8,387 bases of DNA, taken from NCBI GenBank assembly GCA_018268735.1, contig JAFDWA010000055.1, positions 1 through 8,387 of the forward strand. Direction: 5' to 3'. Shown one piece after another: positions 1-4,894 of this stretch. Positions within the stretch are counted from its first letter, which is position 1, and each line of letters begins with the position of its first letter. The position numbers and the translations under genes are program-made. Origin of the DNA: Actinomycetota bacterium (GTDB lineage Bacteria > Actinomycetota > Acidimicrobiia > Acidimicrobiales > Microtrichaceae). Below the pieces are notes generated by a model. It did no database searches. It had not been told where the DNA came from and was given only the letters and a program-made list of their open reading frames with translations.

Positions 1-44
1 ACAAAGCCCTACGCGAGATCACCACACGCGCAAACGTTGCCTGA
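1..44 (+). CDS. possible C-terminal tail of an upstream gene (partial)
   Basis: The frame beginning at base 3 reads KALREITTRANVA and ends at a TGA at 42-44. It resembles the end of a protein, and a perfect palindrome follows 18 bases later, as expected downstream of a gene end. The piece is too short to name a family. A second frame stays open to a TAG at 53-55 and cannot be excluded, so this call is tentative. Confidence 0.3.
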   Translation, partial: KALREITTRANVA

Positions 45-62
45 CGCGGCACTAGTCAAGAC

Positions 63-101
63 GGGGCGTGGAATCGACACGATGTGTCGATTCCACGCCC
101 C
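63..101. repeat. perfect 18-bp-arm palindrome, copy 1 of a dispersed inverted-repeat family
   Basis: The left arm GGGGCGTGGAATCGACAC (63-80) and right arm GTGTCGATTCCACGCCCC (84-101) are exact reverse complements around a three-base loop, GAT. It lies between the possible upstream gene end (44) and the Shine-Dalgarno of the GNAT gene (about 108-118). The core TCGACA...TGTCGATT and the following CCCCAGATC recur at 604-658, and the core recurs in part at 3773-3797. There is no T-run, so a classical intrinsic terminator is not shown. A stable RNA hairpin or a REP-like repeat are both possible. Confidence 0.85.
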
Positions 102-129
102 AGATCCAGGGAGGTGGGACAATGAGGCC

Positions 130-570
130 GTGATCCGCAGCGCTGGCCGCGACGACTTCGAGGCGATCGCCCGTCTGTATGCACAGCTCAACGTCGACGA
201 CCCGCCCGTCTCGGGTCCGGCACACATCGAGGTGTTCGAGCAGATCCTCGACCGTGACGGTCTCGACATCGTCCTGCTCGAGCTCGACGGCGAGGTGCTC
301 GGTGCCACGTACCTCAACGTGATCCCGAACCTCTCCCGTGGGGGCCGGCCCTACGCGGTCATCGAGAACGTGGTCATCGCCGCGCACCGCCGGGGCGAGA
401 AGCTCGGTCGACGCCTGATGGATGCCACGCTCGATCGGGCGTGGGTCGCGGGTTGCTACAAGGCGATGCTCCAGACCGGATCGAGGACCCCGAGCACCCA
501 CGCTTACTACCGGGCCTGCGGCTTCGCCGACGACGCGAAGGTCGCCTATCTCGCCCGACCCCCCGACTGA
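130..570 (+). CDS. GNAT family N-acetyltransferase
   Basis: A 146-residue protein of the Gcn5-related acetyltransferase fold, which transfers an acetyl group from acetyl-CoA to an amine; the substrate is not predictable. It starts VIRSAGRDDFEAIARLY, the usual beta1-alpha1 opening. Motif A is at about residues 80-98 (ENVVIAAHRRGEKLGRRLM), where RRGEKLG is the pyrophosphate-binding turn. YYRACGF at 126-132 is the motif B region. The length is normal for a single-domain GNAT. GTG at 130 is chosen because the fold begins there; the in-frame ATG at 37 would add 31 residues translated through the palindrome. A strong SD (GGAGG, 110-114) sits 15 bases upstream. This is long, and the SD is better placed for an out-of-frame ATG at 122, which reads MRP then a TGA overlapping the GTG. 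The gene is convergent with the gene at 710-1903. Confidence 0.88.
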   Translation: MIRSAGRDDFEAIARLYAQLNVDDPPVSGPAHIEVFEQILDRDGLDIVLLELDGEVLGATYLNVIPNLSRGGRPYAVIENVVIAAHRRGEKLGRRLMDATLDRAWVAGCYKAMLQTGSRTPSTHAYYRACGFADDAKVAYLARPPD

Positions 571-603
571 GATCCGCTGTCGGCGGGGTTTGGCCACTTG
601 TTG

Positions 604-658
604 CCGAATCTGGGGTTCGCAGTCGACAGGACGTGTCGATTCTTGGCCCCAGATTCGG
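604..658. repeat. imperfect palindrome, copy 2 of the dispersed inverted-repeat family
   Basis: The outer arms CCGAATCTGGGG (604-615) and CCCCAGATTCGG (647-658) are exact reverse complements. The inside has a partly paired core, GTCGACAGGACGTGTCGATT, matching the core of the 63-101 palindrome. It sits in the 139-bp gap between the convergent GNAT and pRiA4b-like genes, 34 bp after the GNAT stop. That placement suits a bidirectional transcription barrier, though no T-tract flanks it. Confidence 0.8.
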
Positions 659-709
659 TTGAGGCCATCGGGGTGTCTCGGCGGCACCCCGTGGCCGGGA
701 GTTGGGGAG

Positions 710-1903
710 TCAGTCCTCGAAGGCGGCGAGGTCGCCGAGGCGGAGGTTGTCCTCGAACTCGGCGGGGTCGAACGCCTCGGGGTCGAAGTCGCCGCGCCAC
801 TCGATCATCTCGGCGTGGCTCGGGTGGGAGGGATCCGCGATCGCTGTGAGGTACTCCGCGAAACCCCAGGTGCCGCCGCAGTCCTCGGGCGGACACGCCC
901 GTTTGCCGCCGATGCACGCCGGCACAGCGTCGACGTCGTTGCGGGCGAGGACCTTCTCGACGACGACGTCGTGCTCCCAGTCGTCGCCGAAGTCGTAGAG
1001 GTAGCGGAACCTGTCGCCTCCGCCGGCCACCTGGTCGATCCGGTAGCGGGTCTCGTCGAGCACCGTCCTCATGTCCCAGTCGGGGTCGGGCACCCCGTAG
1101 TCTCGACTCCCGATCCTGAACTCGTGCAGGTGGTAGTTCCACCAGCCGAACGCCGCCTGGATCACGTCGTGGACCCCGTCGAGGGTCGCCGATCCGTCGA
1201 CCAGCACCCGACGCCAGATCGGCGGCTTGATGCCGCGCAGCGACACCTTGAGCTGGAACACCTTGCCGCCAGCCGGGTTCTTCGCGGTGGCGGCTCGGCG
1301 GGCGTCGTCCTCAGCAGTTTCGGGTGTAACGGCCTGCGGTGCCTGCCCCCGCCCGGCGCCGAACAGGTCGATCACCTCGGCGAGCGGATTGCGCCGGTCA
1401 GCCCGTGCGGTGTCGATGCCGAGCACCACCGACAGCTCCCGTGCTGGTGTTCCGGCCCGCTCGGACAGCGGGCTGACGATGATGTCGGACATCCTCATCG
1501 ACAAGGCCTCGAGGTCGAGTCGGTCGGTGGCCATGAAGACCTCACCCAGGTAGGCGAACTCGTTCATCACACCCAGGACGCTGCGGTCGTTGGTCGGAGC
1601 GATGCGGACCTCGCCCATCGCGGCGCGCTCGGTGGCGATGATCTCTTCGGGGACGCCGTGGTGTCGGAGCGTCGACTCGATGGCGTCGGGGAGGCGGTCG
1701 AGCAGCGTCTTGACCGGAGCGAGGGGAAGGTAGACGGGAAGGAACGTGCGGCTGTTGACGAGCATCGCCACTTGCGGCTTCCAGAACAACGCGTTGACGA
1801 ACCAGTCGCCGAGCAGGGTCGTCGACTCGTCGTCGGGTCCGGCGGCCGGTGTCGCCTTCACCCGGTCCCGCAGCTTCTTGGTCCCCCGGACGATCAGCAT
1901 CAT
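710..1903 (-). CDS. DUF6933 / plasmid pRiA4b ORF-3-like fusion protein
   Basis: A 397-residue protein with two recognisable parts. Residues 1 to about 165 (opening MLIVRGTKKLRDRV) match the DUF6933 pattern. Residues about 214-395 match the pRiA4b ORF-3-like family: QLKVSLRGIKPPIWRRVLV, then VIQAAFGWWNYHLHEFRIG, then YLYDFGDDWEHDVVVE (301-316), then the Cys-rich PACIGGKRACPPEDCGG (328-344). A polar linker, about 180-213, joins them. Neither family has a firmly established function that I know of; the second occurs as passenger genes of mobile elements and as a chromosomal gene. The three cysteines could bind metal, which is inference. Two adjacent start codons (1901-1903 and 1898-1900) are possible; the second gives the more usual DUF6933 beginning. 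No clear SD is visible. The gene is divergent from the toxin-antitoxin pair. Confidence 0.85.
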   Translation of the reverse strand: MMLIVRGTKKLRDRVKATPAAGPDDESTTLLGDWFVNALFWKPQVAMLVNSRTFLPVYLPLAPVKTLLDRLPDAIESTLRHHGVPEEIIATERAAMGEVRIAPTNDRSVLGVMNEFAYLGEVFMATDRLDLEALSMRMSDIIVSPLSERAGTPARELSVVLGIDTARADRRNPLAEVIDLFGAGRGQAPQAVTPETAEDDARRAATAKNPAGGKVFQLKVSLRGIKPPIWRRVLVDGSATLDGVHDVIQAAFGWWNYHLHEFRIGSRDYGVPDPDWDMRTVLDETRYRIDQVAGGGDRFRYLYDFGDDWEHDVVVEKVLARNDVDAVPACIGGKRACPPEDCGGTWGFAEYLTAIADPSHPSHAEMIEWRGDFDPEAFDPAEFEDNLRLGDLAAFED

Positions 1904-2149
1904 CCGAGTGTGTCATGCCGCGATCGGCGCGGACGAGATCTCGGCGTGTCGAGGGCTGGCGAACCACCCCTGTGCGACATCTGTCGTCCACAAGGGAACG
2001 GAGCTCGTCTGGAGGCGATGGGTTCATCGGTGACGGGTGGGGCGGCTGCACATCGGCCGCTCACTGGTTGGCCCCGGCACCGTATGTATGTACAGTCTCG
2101 ACATACGAACGCTGCGGATCGAGCACCGGCAGTCGAATCGAGGTCAACG
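1904..2149. other. divergent intergenic region between the pRiA4b-like gene and the antitoxin gene
   Basis: This 246-bp gap should hold the promoters of both flanking genes. Apart from the AT-rich inverted repeat at 2081-2107, I see no gene, hairpin or convincing -35/-10 pair. Open frames crossing it lack the third-position G/C bias of the neighbouring genes. Confidence 0.5.
2081..2107. promoter_or_regulatory. candidate operator/promoter of the tacAT-like operon
   Basis: CGTATGT (2081-2087) and ACATACG (2101-2107) form an exact 7-bp inverted repeat with a 13-base spacer, in an AT-rich patch 43 bp before the antitoxin start. TATGTA occurs at 2083-2088 and again at 2087-2092 and could serve as a -10 element; no well-spaced -35 is evident. 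Ribbon-helix-helix antitoxins of this family are known to repress their own promoters by binding palindromes there. Assigning this repeat that role is inference. Confidence 0.45.
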
Positions 2150-2425
2150 ATGCCTGCCCCCACGAAGGACTCCCGCATGAACGTGCGCCTCCGTGCCGCT
2201 GACGACGAGCTCATTCGCCGCGCTGCCGAGCAGACGGGGCAGTCGCTCAGCGAGTTCCTCACCACCGCGGCGATCGAGCGTGCTCACGAGGTGCTCGCGG
2301 ACCAGCGGGACTTCGTCGTCCACGAGGGCACGTGGGACGAGTTCATCCGCTTGCTCGACGAGCCCGCCCGACCGGATCCACGTCTGGTCGAGCTCTTCGC
2401 TCGACCGCAGCGGATCACCCGCTGA
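2150..2425 (+). CDS. DUF1778 (TacA-like) ribbon-helix-helix antitoxin
   Basis: A 91-residue antitoxin expected to neutralise the GNAT toxin encoded just downstream and to repress the operon. The N-terminal ribbon-helix-helix region (DSRMNVRLRAADDELIRRAA, then GQSLSEFLTTAAIERAHEVL) is typical of DUF1778. The C-terminal stretch, WDEFIRLLDEPARPDPRLVELF, matches the toxin-binding tail of TacA-type proteins. ATG at 2150 is preceded by GAGG (2140-2143) and gives the usual short extension before the first strand. An alternative in-frame ATG at 2177, with GAAGGA upstream, would start directly at the strand. The frame is open far upstream, but that part lies opposite the pRiA4b-like gene and is not coding. 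The stop is seven bases before the toxin GTG, so the two are co-transcribed and probably translationally coupled. Confidence 0.9.
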   Translation: MPAPTKDSRMNVRLRAADDELIRRAAEQTGQSLSEFLTTAAIERAHEVLADQRDFVVHEGTWDEFIRLLDEPARPDPRLVELFARPQRITR

Positions 2426-2432
2426 TCTTCGA

Positions 2433-2945
2433 GTGCGTCTCGCCCGCTACGACATCGTCTCCCCGACGAAGGTGCAGAGGGCGGCGTTCTTCTGTGGTGA
2501 GCCATCGCTCGACCGGTGGCTCGTGATGCAGGCTCGCCAGAGCATGGAGTCACATGACGCCGTCACCTATCTGTTGCTCGACGATGACCGGGACGACCGA
2601 ATCGCCGGCTACTACTGCCTGTCGGCCGGCAGCGTGCTCAAGGACCACGCACCGCCGTCGGTAGGCCGGCGAGCCCCCGAACCCATTCCTGTGGTGCGGA
2701 TGGGTCGATTCGCGATCGACTCCGACTACCAGGGTCTCGGTTGGGGTGCCGAGCTGCTGCGAGAGGCCCTGCTCAGTGCTGTGAGCGGTGCTGAGCTGAT
2801 CGGCGGGCGAGCGCTGCTGGTCGACGCGATCGGTGGCGAGGCAGTGGCCTTCTACCGGCGATTCGGTTTCATCGAGTCGCCGATCCACCCGCTTCAGCTC
2901 TTCAAGTCGCTTCGCGATGTCAAGGCCTCGGCCGGCCTGGAGTGA
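2433..2945 (+). CDS. GNAT family toxin (TacT-like)
   Basis: A 170-residue GNAT toxin. Characterised TacT proteins acetylate the amino group of aminoacyl-tRNAs and so block translation; this target is inferred from the family. Visible hallmarks are FFCGEPSLDRWLVMQARQ (19-36), VVRMGRFAIDSDYQGLGWGAELL (88-109) with the acetyl-CoA-binding QGLGWG, LLVDAIGGEAVAFYRRFGF (128-146) with the tyrosine at 141 in the position of the TacT catalytic tyrosine, and SPIHPLQLF near the end. Length and residue order match an intact, active-looking toxin. GTG at 2433 is chosen because it gives the standard short N-terminus and follows the antitoxin stop by seven bases. No SD is visible, which fits coupling to antitoxin translation. 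It is convergent with the SnoaL-like gene. Confidence 0.9.
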   Translation: MRLARYDIVSPTKVQRAAFFCGEPSLDRWLVMQARQSMESHDAVTYLLLDDDRDDRIAGYYCLSAGSVLKDHAPPSVGRRAPEPIPVVRMGRFAIDSDYQGLGWGAELLREALLSAVSGAELIGGRALLVDAIGGEAVAFYRRFGFIESPIHPLQLFKSLRDVKASAGLE

Positions 2946-3113
2946 GCTGGCGATGAACGCCTCGCGCTCTACATCCGTGTGAGCCCAGGTCGTGCGGTGA
3001 CCGATTCGTCGAGGCCGGCCTGAACCGAGCCGATGCGGCAGCCGTCACCGAGCCGAGACCAAGCAGCGGCGAATCGGCTGACGGAACAGTGCCTGAGCGT
3101 CCGGAAAGAGCCT
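2946..3113. other. convergent intergenic gap between the toxin and SnoaL-like genes
   Basis: This 168-bp gap separates two converging genes. CCGATTCG (3001-3008) and CGAATCGG (3070-3077) are complementary but 61 bases apart, and there is no compact hairpin or T-run. Short coding-like scraps such as ALYIRVS and FVEAGLNRADAAAV occur in different frames without starts. They may be remnants, but nothing is identifiable. Confidence 0.35.
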
Positions 3114-3503
3114 TCAGCCGCCGAAGATCTGGTCCCATGACGCCTGGTCGTCGGGGTAGAGCCACCGTTCGACCTGTTGCCCGTCGCGATACCGAAACAC
3201 GCTGATGGCGCGGGTCTGGACATCGACACCAGGTCGTCGAGCACCCATCACGCTGATCGCACACACGTGTTGGTCGTTGCCGAACACATCATCCTCTCTG
3301 AGCCAGAAGCCCAGACCGGACAGGGCGGCGAGCCATTCCAACACAGCGTCCCGCCCGACCACATCGCCTGCCATGGCGTGTGATCCGGGGACGTGCCAGA
3401 TGACGTCGGAGGCAACGAGCTCAGCGACCCGGTCGACGTCGCCGGCCCGAAAGGCGTCGGCCGTCTGGCGGTAGGTGCTGGCGTTCGGGTGCTCGATCGA
3501 CAC
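3114..3503 (-). CDS. NTF2-like / SnoaL-like domain protein
   Basis: A 129-residue protein of the NTF2/SnoaL (ketosteroid isomerase-like) fold, a small cone-shaped alpha+beta fold used by enzymes and binding proteins alike. The family signature is clear: an N-terminal helix pair (YRQTADAFRAGDVDRVAELVASDVIWHVPG), then AGDVVGRDAVLEWLAAL (45-61), then strands ending in TRAISVFRYRDGQQVERWLYPDD. The substrate is not predictable. GTG at 3501-3503 is chosen because the fold begins right after it; upstream in-frame codons lose coding character and contain no other sensible start. No convincing SD precedes it. The frame stays open much further upstream, but that part crosses the tRNA-like remnant and the third palindrome and is not gene-like. 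Confidence 0.85.
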   Translation of the reverse strand: MSIEHPNASTYRQTADAFRAGDVDRVAELVASDVIWHVPGSHAMAGDVVGRDAVLEWLAALSGLGFWLREDDVFGNDQHVCAISVMGARRPGVDVQTRAISVFRYRDGQQVERWLYPDDQASWDQIFGG

Positions 3504-3623
3504 GGTGCTGACCGTAGCCCCGATCCACTCTTGCGAAACGGAGTCGCTGGGTCGCTGACTACCGGGTCTGCGCGGCACTCCAGACCGGTTCGACACCCTG
3601 CCGGGGGTACCGGAATGCCCTCG

Positions 3624-3663
3624 TCCCTTGCGGATCAAGGGATCCAGGAGTGGAGTTGATGGG
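3624..3663 (-). repeat. degenerate tRNA-Ala 3' end plus hairpin (attachment-site-like repeat)
   Basis: Bases 3643-3663 match 7676-7696 at 20 of 21 positions, differing only as T versus C in TGGAGTTGATGGG / TGGAGCTGATGGG. At the second site this block is the last 13 bases of tRNA-Ala plus 8 bases of flank. Beyond it TTCGAACC reappears, displaced by a few bases, but the T-arm cannot pair, so this is not a tRNA gene. Next to it TCCCTTG (3624-3630) and CAAGGGA (3636-3642) form a hairpin, mirroring the larger hairpin beside the real tRNA. It may be a duplicated insertion site or the relic of a second tRNA. Confidence 0.6.
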
Positions 3664-3772
3664 GCGCTATTCGAACCATCCCGCCAACCTGAGGGGCCTG
3701 CCGGACTCTTTGGAAGGAGCCGACACCAGGTCGGCGGCGACGCTCGTTGCGAACCGAACGCGCCAGCGGACG

Positions 3773-3797
3773 GCAGTCGACACGTCTTGTCGATTGC
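3773..3797. repeat. degenerate palindrome, copy 3 of the dispersed inverted-repeat family
   Basis: GCAGTCGACA (3773-3782) and TGTCGATTGC (3788-3797) pair with one G-T wobble across a five-base loop. The core TCGACACG...TGTCGATT is the one in the palindromes at 63-101 and 604-658, followed here by CATGCCCAAGGTCC in place of CCCCAGATC. The outer arms are no longer complementary. This is the most eroded of the three copies and lies in the gene-free stretch. Confidence 0.6.
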
Positions 3798-3948
3798 ATG
3801 CCCAAGGTCCGGAACGCCGGGCGAATGGTTCTCGCAGATCCGCGGTGCTCGCAGGCTCCGCGGTGATTCCACCTCGGAGGCTCGTCGGAGGCCGGTGACG
3901 TCGCGGGACCCTCTCCGTCGTGACGACAGCAGGTCGTCGAGACCCGAC

Positions 3949-4240
3949 GTCATCGATGAATCGAACAGCCGGCTCAGTGCCGTGCCGTTCCGACGCTCGC
4001 ACCGGGTGGTTGAGAGCCGTGCTGAGGTTGATCACGTTGTGGCACTCGCCGATCACCACGGCGCCCCGCGGATGCCCCTCCAGGTGGTGCCGGGAGCGGC
4101 CGGCGGCCTTGTGCTCCACCAACCAGCGGAACCCCGCAGCAGGGCGGGATCCCGAACGGCGATTTCGCCCTCGTGCTCCGGGCCGATGTGGATCGGACTC
4201 GTGGAGCTGGAGCCGTCCGTTCGGCCGGAACCTGAGGTTC
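3949..4240 (-). pseudogene. decayed or frameshifted gene of unknown family
   Basis: On the minus strand, third-position G/C bias marks a coding remnant whose frame changes twice. About 4236-4189 reads LRFRPNGRLQLHESDP. About 4186-4135 reads IGPEHEGEIAVRDPALL in a different frame. About 4131-3949 returns to the first frame (FRWLVEHKAAGRS, then GAVVIGECHNVINLSTALNHPV, ending near RFIDD). A short further coding-like piece, MTSGLDDLLSS, continues in another frame below 3960. No start, SD or stop is convincing, and I do not recognise the family. The pattern fits either a decaying gene or paired one-base sequencing errors. Confidence 0.5.
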
Positions 4241-4272
4241 GCGCTGGCCTGTCCGGAGAATCCAGAGGAAAG

Positions 4273-4295
4273 GGTGCGCGCTGGCGGCGCGCACC
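4273..4295. repeat. 9-bp-arm GC hairpin
   Basis: GGTGCGCGC (4273-4281) and GCGCGCACC (4287-4295) are exact reverse complements around TGGCG. It lies between the minus-strand decayed gene and the plus-strand broken gene, so it may be a regulatory or terminator-like structure. There is no T-run, and short GC-rich hairpins are not rare at this base composition. Confidence 0.45.
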
Positions 4296-4357
4296 TCGGG
4301 TCGATCATCCGCAAGGACGCCGCTGCCGGCCTCCGATCGTGAACCCAGGGGGAACAG

Positions 4358-4864
4358 ATGAAGCGACGCACCGATGTCGACCGGTTGTGTCAGCTGGTCG
4401 AGCATGAGCCCGAGCAGAAGGTGCGCAAGCACGTGGCGGCCGAGCAACTCGGATGAAGTGCGGAGAAGCTCGAGAGGGTCATCGACAGGGCACACGACGA
4501 GGACCGACCCCTTCAGCGGGTCCGTGGTGGCCACTCGATCCGCTACCGCGGCAACGAGGCGCGCGGGGGTGCCGATGGCGTCGGCATCTACCTGGACGTC
4601 ACGACGGGCCTCACCAGGTACTGGGCCCCGCGGAACCACTTGCGGGACTGCGTCGTGCTGTCGACGTCACGAAGCAGTCGGTCGACGGCGACGTCTCGGA
4701 CTGGTCCCGCATCTCGTGGGGGGCCAGCGAGCTCGGTGTCGGGCTCGTGGGGTTCACCAACAGCAACGCGGTGGGTACATGGAAGCTCCATCAGGGAGCG
4801 GAACGACGGCGGCACAGGACTCATACCCGACATCAACACGGGAACGGTCACGGTGACGGCGTAG
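4358..4864 (+). pseudogene. broken gene of unknown family upstream of the TPR gene
   Basis: A good SD (AGGGGGA, 4347-4353) precedes ATG 4358, which reads MKRRTDVDRLCQLVEHEPEQ and ends after 32 codons at TGA 4454-4456. Beyond the TGA the same frame keeps strong coding bias (KLERVIDRAHDEDRPLQRV, then GVGIYLDVTTGLTRYWAPRN) up to about 4660. From about 4660 to 4790 the coding-like frame is one base back (DVTKQSVDGDVSDWSRISWG, then GLVGFTNSNAVGTWKL). It then returns to the first frame (RERNDGGTGLIPDINTGT) and stops at TAG 4862-4864. There is no in-frame start just after the TGA. It is an orphan of about 168 codons with a nonsense change and two compensating shifts, or a sequence with errors. It lies 30 bp before the TPR gene on the same strand, possibly once its operon partner. 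Confidence 0.6.
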
Positions 4865-4894
4865 CTTGGCCGCTCGAAACAGGAGGGGAACCGC

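Larger units (their letters stand above)
3504..3948. other. non-coding stretch with tRNA-like remnant and palindrome
   Basis: About 445 bp without a supportable gene. Open frames exist on both strands because of the high GC, but none has the third-position bias of real genes in the window. What can be seen is the tRNA-Ala 3'-end-like sequence with its hairpin (3624-3663) and the palindromic core at 3773-3797. It also holds the upstream region of the SnoaL-like gene. Confidence 0.55.

Noticed and set aside
422..2149. Very long plus-strand open frame running into the antitoxin gene (667 codons in all)
   Set aside because: Most of it lies opposite the well-supported pRiA4b-like gene and is a GC-rich shadow; only the last 91 codons have family support.
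2950..3010. Possible serine-recombinase remnant (ALYIRVS)
   Set aside because: Only a seven-residue likeness to the N-terminus of that family, with no start and no continuing similarity.
3504..3953. N-terminal extension of the SnoaL-like protein by 150 residues
   Set aside because: The frame is open but crosses the tRNA-like remnant and a palindrome and lacks coding bias. The fold is complete from GTG 3503.
4454..4456. In-frame TGA as selenocysteine codon
   Set aside because: No family match and no supporting hairpin was recognised, and further frame changes downstream make decay or sequence error simpler.
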